This document shows positions 54,852-63,950 of a stretch of DNA of 64,000 nucleotides, piece by piece. How positions within the stretch are numbered: position 1 is the stretch's first letter; every line of letters begins with the position of its first letter. A program made the position numbers and the translations under genes. The notes beneath the pieces were generated by a model. It worked only from the letters and a program-made list of their open reading frames with translations. It was not told the origin of the DNA and searched no databases. This DNA comes from Xenococcaceae cyanobacterium MO_167.B27 (lineage in GTDB: Bacteria; Cyanobacteriota; Cyanobacteriia; Cyanobacteriales; Xenococcaceae): NCBI GenBank assembly GCA_030065935.1, contig JASJCP010000004.1, positions 29,959 through 93,958 on the forward strand, read 5' to 3'.

Positions 54852-57089
54852 TTAATCTACAAATTCTTTCATATATTGACCCCATAAAGTAGCAGCTTGC
54901 CAACTACTTCCGCGAGTGGGAGAGTTATCATCATTACCCAACCAAATACCTGTTACTAGATCTTCTTTAGGTACATATCCAATAAACCAAAGATCGACAT
55001 TATTATCAGTTGTACCTGTTTTTCCTGCTTCTCCTTCTCCCAATTTGGCAGCCCTTCCTGTACCATCTTCCACGACTTTTTTTAACATTTTAGTCATGCG
55101 TTCTGCAACTTTTTTGTTGATAGCTTCTCTGTGGTTGTCTTCCTCTCGCTCAAAATTATAGATTTCCCGACAAGTATCAATATCATTGTTATCAGTGCAA
55201 TCTCCACCATCTAAAATTCTGCTAATAGCATGGGGGCGATTCCAAACACCATCATTGGCAAAAGCACCATAAGCACCAGTAATTTCTAGCACACTGACTT
55301 CACTTTGTCCTATTACTAAACCAGGGGCTAAAGTTAAGGGAGATTCTATACCCATACGTTTGGCTACGTCTGCAACTCTATTTAATCCTGCATCTTGAGC
55401 GACCCTCATAGCGACCGAGTTTTCTGATTCCGCCAAACCATCATACATATCTATTCTTCCGCTACTTCTTTCACAACCTTTATATTTTTGTCCTTTCCAA
55501 GAAACGGGGTCACAGGAATACTTCTTTTTTGCCTTGACTCCTCTTTCTAGCGCAGCAGCATAAGCAAATACTTTGAATGTGGAGCCTGGTTGTCTTTTAG
55601 CTTGGCTAGCTCGGTTAAACTGACTCTTATTGTAATCAACACCACCTACTAGGGTGACAATTTGCCCTGTATTAGTATCTAGGGTAACTAATGCTCCTTG
55701 CTCAAAATCGAATCTTGCTCCATCTTCGGTGACAAAGTTACGCAGGGATAATTCCGCAGCTTTTTGTAACTCTGGGTTTAGTGCTGTCTCTACAATAAAG
55801 TTACCTTCTTTGGCTACTTCTGCTCCTAACAAACCTCGCAATTCTTCTAAAACATAACTGTAAAAATAGGGGGCAATTGTGCTAGAAAGAGTACGATGAG
55901 CATTAGGACTCACTTCAATACGCGATCGCCTGGCTCGATCTGCTTCTTCTTCTGTTACCATTCCTAGCTTACGCATCCGATCGATGACGCGATTTCTTAA
56001 GGCGATCGCAGTATCATAATCTTTAACAGGGTTGTAAGCATTGGGTGCTGGTAAAATTGCCACTAGGGTAGCGGATTCTGATAAGCTTAAATCCGCAGCA
56101 GATTTTTCAAAGTAAAATTGGGCTGCATCCTCAAAACCGTAAGTACCCACTCCTAGATAAACTCGATTGAGATAGGTTTTTAAAATTTCATCTTTACTAT
56201 AAAAAGCTTCTAGTTTGAGGGCGACTAACATTTCTCGTAATTTTCTTCCTGCGGTGTTTTCTCTTCCCACTTCACTAAACAGACTTCTAGCAAGTTGTTG
56301 AGTAATGGTGCTAGCTCCCTGTCTCAATCCCGAAGCTCTAAGATTAATTACAATAGCTCTAGCTACACCGTAAGGATCGACTCCCAAATGCCAATAATAA
56401 CGACTGTCTTCAGAAGCTATAACCGCTTGGGGGAGATAAGGAGAAAAGTCTTTAAGGTTTTTTAATTCTCTGTGGGCGTTTTGAGCAATAGGATTGATGG
56501 GAGTTTTTCTGTCTCTGGCATATACTACTACTGGTTTGCCTGACTCTCTTGGTAAAGGATATACTGGTACTCTTAACCATTCCATCCCAATCCAAATTAC
56601 TAAAACCCCTAATAATCCCCCTGTACCGTATAGAGCATAGCGAACAAGGTTCATCCACAATGGGGGTGGATTGTAATATTTAACGGTGACTGTATCTTTT
56701 AATTCTGGAGGAGAGAGAGTAAAACTTTCTCCGTGAAATAAAGAGAAAGACTTGAGCCTTTGTTTTCCTCTGTATACCCCATTAGTAGAGTTTTCATCTT
56801 CAACTATAAAAGAGCGGGGCTGTTTTTTGTTTCTTCTTAAGCTACAGTGTTCCTGACTAACTATGGTACTAGGTATCTGAATATCACAGCGAGAACTTCT
56901 CCCTAGAGTATAGCGATCGCCCAAGACGGGGTAAATTTGTTCTTTCCCACTACCATCTTCTACCCTAATTTCTGGTATCTGCTTTCCTTCCTTGAGGTGT
57001 AAGGAGTTAAAGTTTACCTTGGCTTGAATAGTTTGTACCGCTTGGGTAACTATTTTGCTTACTGGTGATTGGGAGTTGTTCTTGGTCAT
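54852..57089 (-). CDS. Class A penicillin-binding protein with N-terminal FHA domain
   Basis: Bifunctional peptidoglycan synthase. A cytoplasmic FHA domain (about 48-135 of the longest form: YTLGRSSRCDIQIPS, SQEHCSL, NSTNGVYRG) precedes a membrane span (about 156-176). The GT51 glycosyltransferase follows (ASEDSRYYWHLGVD with catalytic Glu, GASTITQQLAR), then the transpeptidase with GSTFK (SxxK), SENS (SxN) and KTGTT. FHA binds phospho-Thr, so control by a Ser/Thr kinase is likely; two kinases lie in this window. ATG at 57089 is preferred; GTG at 57107 is possible. Confidence 0.93.
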   Translation of the reverse strand: MTKNNSQSPVSKIVTQAVQTIQAKVNFNSLHLKEGKQIPEIRVEDGSGKEQIYPVLGDRYTLGRSSRCDIQIPSTIVSQEHCSLRRNKKQPRSFIVEDENSTNGVYRGKQRLKSFSLFHGESFTLSPPELKDTVTVKYYNPPPLWMNLVRYALYGTGGLLGVLVIWIGMEWLRVPVYPLPRESGKPVVVYARDRKTPINPIAQNAHRELKNLKDFSPYLPQAVIASEDSRYYWHLGVDPYGVARAIVINLRASGLRQGASTITQQLARSLFSEVGRENTAGRKLREMLVALKLEAFYSKDEILKTYLNRVYLGVGTYGFEDAAQFYFEKSAADLSLSESATLVAILPAPNAYNPVKDYDTAIALRNRVIDRMRKLGMVTEEEADRARRSRIEVSPNAHRTLSSTIAPYFYSYVLEELRGLLGAEVAKEGNFIVETALNPELQKAAELSLRNFVTEDGARFDFEQGALVTLDTNTGQIVTLVGGVDYNKSQFNRASQAKRQPGSTFKVFAYAAALERGVKAKKKYSCDPVSWKGQKYKGCERSSGRIDMYDGLAESENSVAMRVAQDAGLNRVADVAKRMGIESPLTLAPGLVIGQSEVSVLEITGAYGAFANDGVWNRPHAISRILDGGDCTDNNDIDTCREIYNFEREEDNHREAINKKVAERMTKMLKKVVEDGTGRAAKLGEGEAGKTGTTDNNVDLWFIGYVPKEDLVTGIWLGNDDNSPTRGSSWQAATLWGQYMKEFVD

Positions 57090-57153
57090 AGGGTTATTCT
57101 GTCGCACAAAGACGCAAAGTTATTCCTATTGTACAATTTGATTTTTTGAGGGA

Positions 57154-59001
57154 TTACTCTATAATTGTTTTTCTGGATAATTTTCGCAACCCAAAACCAC
57201 TAACTACAGCCACAATAAGAGATAACCACCCTGTAAGGGGTTGAAGTAGTAAAAAGCCTCCTGTACTAAACATTAAACCGAATAAAAGTAATAAAGCAGC
57301 GATCGCTTTTAAAAGATCTTGAGTTAAGTTTTGTAGGGGTGCTACTCCTGTGCGTTTTCTTTGACGACTCCAACCTATGCCCCCTGGTCGCACTAGCAGA
57401 TAAAATTTATCTAGGATAGTATCGGATTCTGGAGGAGTAAGATACATTACCGTTGACCACAAAATAAAAGTTACTAAGGAAATAATTACTAGTCTAATAC
57501 CGAAGTCAGAGAATAATTGTTCATTTAGGAAAGATTGAAAATCTAGGACTGGTGAGAGTAAAGAGTCAGTGAAGGGAAAGACATTAATTACTCCATTAAT
57601 TACTGTTTCAGGAATATCACTGGTTAAGATACCAAAGATAAATCCTGATAGCATAGCGGTTAATTCTGCTGCTGCGTTGATGCGCCACCAAAACCAACGT
57701 AAGACTAAGACTAAACCAGGCCCCGTACCGATGGCAATGACTAAACGGAAGACACTGCGTATATCACTTGCAAAGAAAGCAGCCAACCCACCGAATACTG
57801 TAACAATAATAGAAGCAACTCTCCCCACAGTAACTAATTCTTGTTGTGTGGCGTTGGGGTTAAAAAAGCGTAAGTAAAGATCGTTAGTTAGATAGGATGC
57901 ACCCCAGTTGATAGAAGTAGAAACTGTACTCATAAAAGCAGCAATAAGAGATGTCACCACTAAACCCAATAAGACAGGGGGAAGAAAGTCTAACATTAGT
58001 TTAGGATAACCCAACTCGCGATCGCCTAAGTCGGGATAAATCACCATTGCTACTAAAGCGACAACTATCCAGGGCCAAGTACGAATAATATAGTGAAGAA
58101 TGTTAAACCACCAAGTGGCTTTTGCTGCTTCTGCTTCATCTTTTGCTGCTGCGATGCGTTGAATAAACTCTCCTCCTCCATCACTGCGACGGAATGACCA
58201 CCACTGTACCAACATATATGCAGAAAAAGTAGTGGCGGTAATTCCTGCTGCGTCACTCCAGGTCAATGTCCCATTGGAGAAAGAGAAAGGGAAAAAACTT
58301 AAGACATCAATATCTGTTACTTGTTGTACTTGAGGAATTAACTGGTGAATACCCCCCACATGATTTACTGCTACTATGGCTACTATTATTGCTCCTGACA
58401 AACCTAGAAAGAATTGAAAAAAATCAGTTGCTACAACGCCCCACAAGCCAGAAAAACCAGAATAAAGTAAGACAAAGACACTAATAGCAATTACACTCCA
58501 AATTTTGCCATTATCCCCTGGATTTAGCCCCAAACTTTCCCATAACTCCAGTGCATCCACCACCTTGATCATGGCTAGCATGGCGTAACCAATACCAATA
58601 CAGTTGATGGGGACAGCAAATAAAAAAGCTTTCGTCCCCCTTAATATTGCTGCGGTTTCACCTCCATAACGCATCTCCGTCAATTCTGCATCAGTAACGA
58701 TATGGGATCTCCGCCAGAGTCGAGCAAAAATATAAATTAAAATAATATGAGCAATGCCAAAATTCCACCATTCCCAATTTCCTGCAATTCCCCTACTCCC
58801 TACCACTCCACATATATAAAGAGGGGTATCAATAGAAAAAGTCGTAGCAGCCATACTTGTCCCTGCTAACCACCAAGGCAGCGATCGCCCAGATACAAAA
58901 AAATCAGTTAAACTTTGGGCTGCACGTTGCGATAAATATAGCCCTAACCCCATAGTTACAATAAAGTAGAGTAGGACAATTAACCAGTCAATTAATTGCA
59001 T
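57154..59001 (-). CDS. Sodium:solute symporter family protein
   Basis: 615-aa transporter of the SSS family with about 14 spans. The start region (WLIVLLYFIVTMGLGLYLS), SLPWWLAGTSMAATTFSIDT (sodium-site region) and FFQFFLGLSGAII are typical. ATG at 59001 removes an unlikely 22-residue leader from the longest frame. The substrate is not evident; large SSS proteins with this C-terminal extension carry sugars, organic acids or amino acids. It stands alone. Confidence 0.85.
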   Translation of the reverse strand: MQLIDWLIVLLYFIVTMGLGLYLSQRAAQSLTDFFVSGRSLPWWLAGTSMAATTFSIDTPLYICGVVGSRGIAGNWEWWNFGIAHIILIYIFARLWRRSHIVTDAELTEMRYGGETAAILRGTKAFLFAVPINCIGIGYAMLAMIKVVDALELWESLGLNPGDNGKIWSVIAISVFVLLYSGFSGLWGVVATDFFQFFLGLSGAIIVAIVAVNHVGGIHQLIPQVQQVTDIDVLSFFPFSFSNGTLTWSDAAGITATTFSAYMLVQWWSFRRSDGGGEFIQRIAAAKDEAEAAKATWWFNILHYIIRTWPWIVVALVAMVIYPDLGDRELGYPKLMLDFLPPVLLGLVVTSLIAAFMSTVSTSINWGASYLTNDLYLRFFNPNATQQELVTVGRVASIIVTVFGGLAAFFASDIRSVFRLVIAIGTGPGLVLVLRWFWWRINAAAELTAMLSGFIFGILTSDIPETVINGVINVFPFTDSLLSPVLDFQSFLNEQLFSDFGIRLVIISLVTFILWSTVMYLTPPESDTILDKFYLLVRPGGIGWSRQRKRTGVAPLQNLTQDLLKAIAALLLLFGLMFSTGGFLLLQPLTGWLSLIVAVVSGFGLRKLSRKTIIE

Positions 59002-59164
59002 TATTAATTTTGATGTAGGTGTGCCAAATAAATTACATAGTGAGGGTGAGGAATAGGTAATAGGCAATTAGAAATTAGTAATTACTAAGTACTAATTACT
59101 AATACCATATAAAAATTAGAAATTAGCAAGAGCGAAATTAGAACTTATTATAGGTAATACTCCT

Positions 59165-59319
59165 ATCTTGCACCTAGATACAAAACCGCCATTAACTGAA
59201 GTTTCGCGGATTATAAAATAAGTCTATTAAAATAGACTATAACTATTATTAAAACTAGATAACATTCCTCTTGAGAGGAATTGAGGTATTAGCCAAGAAA
59301 TTTATTTCTTGGTGATTTA
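59165..59319 (+). repeat. Dispersed hairpin repeat, copy D
   Basis: Begins ATCTTGCACCTAG. It contains GTCTATTAAAATAGAC, then ATTCCTCTTGAGAGGAAT, where copies A and B have AGTCCTCTTGAGAGGACT (a G-C pair replaced by T-A), then CCAAGAAATTTATTTCTTGG. The rest of 59068-59507 is AT-rich with degenerate short repeats and no gene. Confidence 0.75.
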
Positions 59320-59507
59320 ATTAATCCTTAATCCTTCATCTTTGGGAAGCGGTAATAGCGTTTTACGTGATAAAAAATGTGTAAATAATTTTCCCTAGGT
59401 ACTTATTTTTTTGGGTTAATTGTTAATTGTTACTAGGATTAATTCATTAATTACCCTACAGTATATTAGTTAGTAATTAGTAATATATAGTAGTATTGTT
59501 AATTGAT

Positions 59508-60161
59508 TTAGGGGACAAAATTCAACCAGTTTTCTACTTCTTGCCATCCTAAACCTTGACGAACTACTACTGGTTCTTCTTCAGTAAAATCTAGTATAGT
59601 TGATACTTCAAAACCTGGTTCTACTCCATTATCAATAATGATATCGACTAAATTATCTAGAGAATCAAATAACTTAGCTTTTTCCATTCCCAGAGTGGGG
59701 AAATCTCCTTCTTCATCAGGTAAATGAGCAGAACTAGAAATAATAGGATTACCGAGAGTTTGGAGTAATGCTTGACAAATTAGATGGTCAGGAACACGAA
59801 TACCTGTAGTTTTTCGTTTCGGACTCATCACCAGTTTAGGTACTAACTTAGTCCCAGGAAGTAAAAAAGTATAAGGTCCTGGTATTAAATGTTTCATAAT
59901 ACGATAAGCACGGTCACTTACCCGGGCATATTGTGCAATATTAGACAAAGAAGAACATAAAAAAGTTAGAGGTTTATCGTTGGATAACTCTTTGATTTGT
60001 CTGACTTTTTGCAAAGCAGATTTGACACTAAGGTCGCAACCAATGGCATACACTGTATCGGTAGGATATAGCATCACTGCACCGCTTCTTAAATCAGATA
60101 CAATTTTTTCTATGGTGCGTTTTTGGGGATTTTGGGGATGAAGTTCGTATAATATAGCCAT
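59508..60161 (-). CDS. Sua5/YciO/YrdC-family protein (threonylcarbamoyl-AMP synthase-like)
   Basis: 217-aa nucleotide- and RNA-binding fold: SGAVMLYPTDTVYAIGCD, LSNDKPLTFLC, PGPYTFLLPGTK, TTGIRVPDH and the late SSAHL. TsaC/Sua5 makes threonylcarbamoyl-AMP for t6A37 of tRNA; YciO-like proteins are close relatives with less clear roles, and the KPLTFLC and PGPYTFLLP forms are shared. Upstream lies a TnpB element end only 20 bases from the start, so its promoter may be within the element. Confidence 0.8.
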   Translation of the reverse strand: MAILYELHPQNPQKRTIEKIVSDLRSGAVMLYPTDTVYAIGCDLSVKSALQKVRQIKELSNDKPLTFLCSSLSNIAQYARVSDRAYRIMKHLIPGPYTFLLPGTKLVPKLVMSPKRKTTGIRVPDHLICQALLQTLGNPIISSSAHLPDEEGDFPTLGMEKAKLFDSLDNLVDIIIDNGVEPGFEVSTILDFTEEEPVVVRQGLGWQEVENWLNFVP

Positions 60162-60181
60162 TTTTTATTTATTCAATAGAG

Positions 60182-60417
60182 ATTGACGTACTCCCCCACT
60201 AAACCTCCTATCGTCGGCACTCCGTGGGGGATTCTAAAAATCACTTCTTAGATTTTCTCTTTCGTTGAGTTCCCTTACTTGCTTTTGTTTCCAAATTCAA
60301 GCAGAGGGGAATGTCTCCAGAGACTTCACATTCCGTGCGCCCCACGGTAGTTTACCAGAGAGAAGAAAAAAAAATCAGGAAGTCTTTTAAATTAATTTAA
60401 GGGTCAAAATTTTTTAG
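60182..60417 (-). ncRNA. 3' region and right end of the tnpB element (candidate guide RNA)
   Basis: Between the tnpB stop and the element end there are ~235 bases without an ORF. On the minus strand they hold the stop-spanning stem (GAAGTCTT with AAGACTTC), further inverted repeats (GAATGTGAAGTCTCTGGAGA region) and the right-end hairpin GAATCCCCCAC...GTGGGGGAGTACGTCAA. In the TnpB family the 3' end of the transcript serves as the guide (omega/re) RNA; assignment here is by position and folding. Confidence 0.5.
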
Positions 60418-61569
60418 CTATCGGCTACTGAAGACTTCTTTATTTTTTCCATTCATTTGTGACCATTCTTTCAAGGCAGATTTAAGGATGTTAATTGCTG
60501 CGTTTTCGTCTCTGTCGGCAACATAGCCACAATGAGGACATTTATGAGTTCTAGTGCTGAGAGTTTTAACCACTTTTTCCCCACAATTAGAACAATTTTG
60601 ACTGGTATATCTTGGGTTTACAGCTATGACTGGGACGCCATAAACAACTCCAAAATATTCTAGCCACTCGCGAAAACGATACCATGCAATATCAGATATG
60701 GATTTTGCTAGACAGTGATTTTTGACCATGTTGCGCACTTTTAGGTTTTCAATCGCTACCAAGTCGTTAAACTGTATGACGCGCTGGGCTAACTTACACA
60801 CCCAATCGTTACGCCTGCGTGAAACCTTAAGATGCGCTCTACCTAATTTGTTTCTGGCTTTTTTACGATTCTTGCTTCCTTTTTCAGTTTTTGAGAGACG
60901 ACGTTGAAGTTTTCGGATTTTTTTCGCGTCTTTTCTGAAAAACCTAGGGTTATCAACTTTATTACCAAAACTATCAGTATAGAAATGGGCTAAACCTACA
61001 TCAATTCCTATTTGTCTGCCTGTTAGTTCTTTGTTTTCCTCCCTTTTATGAGCGATTAAAAACTGTGCATAATAACCATCATGCCTTCTGACTACTCGGA
61101 CTCGTTTGATTTGGTCGAGTTTATAGAAGTGTAAGTTTCGACTGCCCCAAAGTTTAAAAGTTCCAGCTTTAAAACCATCAGTGAAATTAAGATAACGTCT
61201 ATCAGAAGACAATTTCCAACCACTAGTTTTGTATTCTACTGAATCTCTAACTTGATATTTCCGAAACTTGGGAAATCCCTTTTTCCCAGGAATTTTAGTC
61301 TTACAGTTCCGATAAAATCTTTCCACCGATGCCCATGCTCTTTCAGCATGAGCTTGTCTAGCCATAGAATTTAACTGTTTAGCCCAAGGAAACTCAGGAT
61401 TGTCCGCTAATGTTTTGCAATATTTATAGGCATCATTACGACTCTTAACTTGACCATCCATCCAAGCTCGAATAATAGAATTACGCACAAATCTTCCAGT
61501 ACGAATAGCTGCATTTAGCTTTTCATATTGGATTTGTGTTCCTTCTAGTTTGCTTTCGTAGATAATCAT
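60418..61569 (-). CDS. tnpB: IS200/IS605-family TnpB RNA-guided nuclease
   Basis: 383-aa intact TnpB. The RuvC catalytic residues are visible: Asp in GIDVGLAHF, Glu in VAIENLKV, Asp in DRDENAAINIL. The zinc ribbon is CSNCGEK...CPHCGYV. The N-terminal helical region and WED-like part (IIYESKLEGTQIQYEKLNAA) are complete. No TnpA transposase is present, so movement needs one in trans. The 3' end encodes MNGKNKEVFSSR, related to the remnant at 26.4 kb. Expected to cut DNA beside a target motif using its 3' RNA. Confidence 0.92.
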   Translation of the reverse strand: MIIYESKLEGTQIQYEKLNAAIRTGRFVRNSIIRAWMDGQVKSRNDAYKYCKTLADNPEFPWAKQLNSMARQAHAERAWASVERFYRNCKTKIPGKKGFPKFRKYQVRDSVEYKTSGWKLSSDRRYLNFTDGFKAGTFKLWGSRNLHFYKLDQIKRVRVVRRHDGYYAQFLIAHKREENKELTGRQIGIDVGLAHFYTDSFGNKVDNPRFFRKDAKKIRKLQRRLSKTEKGSKNRKKARNKLGRAHLKVSRRRNDWVCKLAQRVIQFNDLVAIENLKVRNMVKNHCLAKSISDIAWYRFREWLEYFGVVYGVPVIAVNPRYTSQNCSNCGEKVVKTLSTRTHKCPHCGYVADRDENAAINILKSALKEWSQMNGKNKEVFSSR

Positions 61570-61752
61570 ATTTATCGTTTAAATTTACGATAAAATACTA
61601 CCAGATATCAAAGAAAAAGTCGAGCTAGTCAAGACACGCACTTCCTGTCCGCGATTATTTATTGGTCGGGATTCATCCCACCACGCGCCATCCGTATAGT
61701 GTCCGCATTCTCCCGACATTTAAGGTAACTAGTCAACATCCATGAGCAATCA
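61570..61752. other. Left-end side of the tnpB element and larC promoter region
   Basis: 183 bases between divergent tnpB and larC. It contains TTTATCGTTTAAATTTACGATAAA (a near palindrome split as CGTTTAAA/TTTACG, 61574-61594) and GGTCGGGATTCATCCCACC (61664-61682), a hairpin also hinted at 26602-26620 and 15622. The element boundary is not exactly resolved. Confidence 0.4.
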
Positions 61753-63042
61753 ATGAGTAAAGTAGCTTATATCGAATGTCCTACAGGAATTGCAGGAGAT
61801 ATGTTTTTAGGTGCGCTCATAGACGCTGGCGTACCCTGGGACTATCTTCAAGATAATCTCGCTAATTTAGGTATATCCGCAGAATATAAACTAAAGTTAG
61901 AAAAAGTATATCGTAATAGTCAGTTAGCAACTAAAGTTCACGTCCATTTATTAACTGCAACAGAAGAGCATCACCATCATCATCATCATCATTTTCCAGC
62001 TAGACATCTACCAGAAATCCAACAGATTATAAATTCCGCCTCTATTCCTATTCGGGCAAAAGATTGGAGTTTACAAATATTTCAACAGTTAGCTATTGCA
62101 GAAGGAGCAGTTCACGGCATTGCTCCTGAGCGGGTCCACTTTCATGAAGTAGGAGCAACCGACGCTATTATCGACATTGTAGGGACTTGTCTCGGTTTAG
62201 ATTGGCTAAATATTGAGCATTTATATTGTTCTGCTATGCCCACTGGTGGTGGTACAATCAAAGCAGAACATGGTATATTGCCAGTTCCCGTACCTGCGGT
62301 TTTAGAGTTATGGCAATTACGGGGAGTGCCAGTATATGACAATGGTATCAAAAAAGAACTAGTTACCCCCACAGGAGCAGCGATCGCCACCACCCTAGCA
62401 ACAGACTTTGGCTCACCTCCAGCCATGACTATAGAAAAGATAGGATTAGGTGCAGGAACAAGAGACTTAGCTATACCCAATATTCTGCGCTTATGGGTTG
62501 GTACTGCAACACAAGCTAAGGAACAGAAAAAAACTCAATTTATTCAAGAAACAATAACTGTCTTAGAAACTCAGATCGACGATCTTAATCCTCAAGTTAT
62601 TGCTTACACTTCTGAAAGACTTTTACAAACTGGTGCGCTGGATGTCTTCACCCAAGCTATTACAATGAAAAAATCTCGCTTGGGAACACTATTAACTGTT
62701 ATTTGCTTTCCCCAACAAGCAGACACTTGCAAACAAATTATCTTTCAAGAAACTAGCACATTAGGAATTCGAGAACGTAACCAATATCGCAGCATTCTCC
62801 AGCGAGAAATTAAATCAGTAAACACAAAATATGGTGCAGTAAAAGTAAAAATTGCTAGTTGGGGAGAAGGGGACACAACCACAATTATTAATGTTCAACC
62901 AGAATATGAAGACTGTGCCATTCTAGCTCGTCAACATAATATTCCCTGGCAACAAATACACCAAGCAACCCTAGATGCTTATGGCTCAATTGACACACTC
63001 CCGCTAGTAAGCTCCTTGCGTCGCTCTACTGGGGGATTCTAG
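61753..63042 (+). CDS. larC: LarC-type nickel-pincer cofactor biosynthesis protein
   Basis: CTP-dependent nickel insertase that completes the nickel-pincer nucleotide cofactor of lactate racemase. Blocks present: IECPTGIAGDMFLGALIDAG, VHFHEVGATDAIIDIVG, MPTGGGTIKAEHGILPVPVPA, VTPTGAAI, and ETQIDDLNPQ. A run of eight His (EEHHHHHHHHFP) after residue 70 probably binds nickel. LarA, LarB and LarE are not in the window. The last ~17 codons (after LDAYG) are translated from a TnpB right end (see 63009), so the original C-terminus was replaced or extended. Confidence 0.88.
   Translation: MSKVAYIECPTGIAGDMFLGALIDAGVPWDYLQDNLANLGISAEYKLKLEKVYRNSQLATKVHVHLLTATEEHHHHHHHHFPARHLPEIQQIINSASIPIRAKDWSLQIFQQLAIAEGAVHGIAPERVHFHEVGATDAIIDIVGTCLGLDWLNIEHLYCSAMPTGGGTIKAEHGILPVPVPAVLELWQLRGVPVYDNGIKKELVTPTGAAIATTLATDFGSPPAMTIEKIGLGAGTRDLAIPNILRLWVGTATQAKEQKKTQFIQETITVLETQIDDLNPQVIAYTSERLLQTGALDVFTQAITMKKSRLGTLLTVICFPQQADTCKQIIFQETSTLGIRERNQYRSILQREIKSVNTKYGAVKVKIASWGEGDTTTIINVQPEYEDCAILARQHNIPWQQIHQATLDAYGSIDTLPLVSSLRRSTGGF
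62990..63038 (-). repeat. TnpB right end overlapping the 3' end of larC
   Basis: On the minus strand it reads GAATCCCCCAGTAG...CTAGCGGGAGTGTGTCAA, the same pattern as the right end at 60182 (GAATCCCCCAC...GGGGGAGTACGTCAA). The element end TCAA/TTGA at about 62990 lies inside the larC frame, which then stays open through the element to TAG at 63040. Confidence 0.6.
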
Positions 63043-63950
63043 CACCTCACGATACTAGTTTTCTGCTTCGTCTCCCACCAACTAGAGCATCGTAACCGAT
63101 ACTCCCCGTCGCAATGAAGTCCACAGACATTTTCAGAAACGATCTGCCCGACCGCGTCTTGATGCAGTCGCTCATGGGGGAAAGCCAAGGGGCTGACACC
63201 TGAACTTGGTTCAGGTGCTTGAACGCCCCGTCCAAGACCGCGCTGCATCGCTTTTACTCCTCGGTTTCTTACTTCCTGGGCTGCTGCTACATCTCTGGTA
63301 GTGGTATATCCGCATTCATGGCAATTGTGGATTCTAACTTCTAGTTCCTTTTTACCTGTGTGTGCGCCACAATTTGGACAAATCTGGCTAGTTCCATCTT
63401 TATCTACTTTGGCAAAGTAGGTGTCAGTTTTCCAACAGACCCACTCTAAGATGTTCACAAACTGACCAAAGCCAGCATCGGCACTATGCTTACTTAGTAT
63501 CCCTCTAGCCCACGAGACAAAGTTGATATCCTCAACAAATATCATGCCAGCACCATCACAGAGATGGTGAGCTAGCTTAAAATGCCAGTCCTTTCTGGTA
63601 TCAGTTATACGCTGATGACATCTTGCTATTTTCTGGTTTAGCTTGCGTCGATTATGAGAACCTTTCTGCTTATTTCTCAATCTACGTTGCAGCAATTTAA
63701 GCTTGCGTTGTAGAGTCTTGAGAAACCGAGGTCTTTGAATCTCTTCGCCGTCACTGGTAGCTACAAAGAAGTCAAAGCCTAAATCTAAGCCCCGTGCATG
63801 ACCATGAGGCAAAGGATTAGGAACATCAACATCTAACTGAAGTGAGAGCATCACAAAGTAACCACCTACTAAAAACCTATACAATCTTATATATACAGGG
63901 TCGGGACATCGGTGACTTCCCATTAATACTATTTGATTGGCTACTGGCAA
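63039..63950 (-). CDS. tnpB: TnpB-family protein, N-terminally truncated or frameshifted
   Basis: Encodes the RuvC part (GLDLGFDFFVATSDGE; Glu in IFVEDINFVSWARG; Asp in TTTRDVAAAQEV) and the zinc ribbon (CPNCGAH...CHECGYT), followed by an unusual ~70-residue tail (GRGVQAPEPSSGVSPL...). The first ~100 residues of a normal TnpB are missing; the frame closes upstream at about 63970 while another frame (GNLVSRDIDETA) continues to the window edge, so a frameshift or an older truncation is likely. Its stop overlaps the convergent larC stop by four bases. Confidence 0.75.
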   Translation of the reverse strand: MPVANQIVLMGSHRCPDPVYIRLYRFLVGGYFVMLSLQLDVDVPNPLPHGHARGLDLGFDFFVATSDGEEIQRPRFLKTLQRKLKLLQRRLRNKQKGSHNRRKLNQKIARCHQRITDTRKDWHFKLAHHLCDGAGMIFVEDINFVSWARGILSKHSADAGFGQFVNILEWVCWKTDTYFAKVDKDGTSQICPNCGAHTGKKELEVRIHNCHECGYTTTRDVAAAQEVRNRGVKAMQRGLGRGVQAPEPSSGVSPLAFPHERLHQDAVGQIVSENVCGLHCDGEYRLRCSSWWETKQKTSIVRC

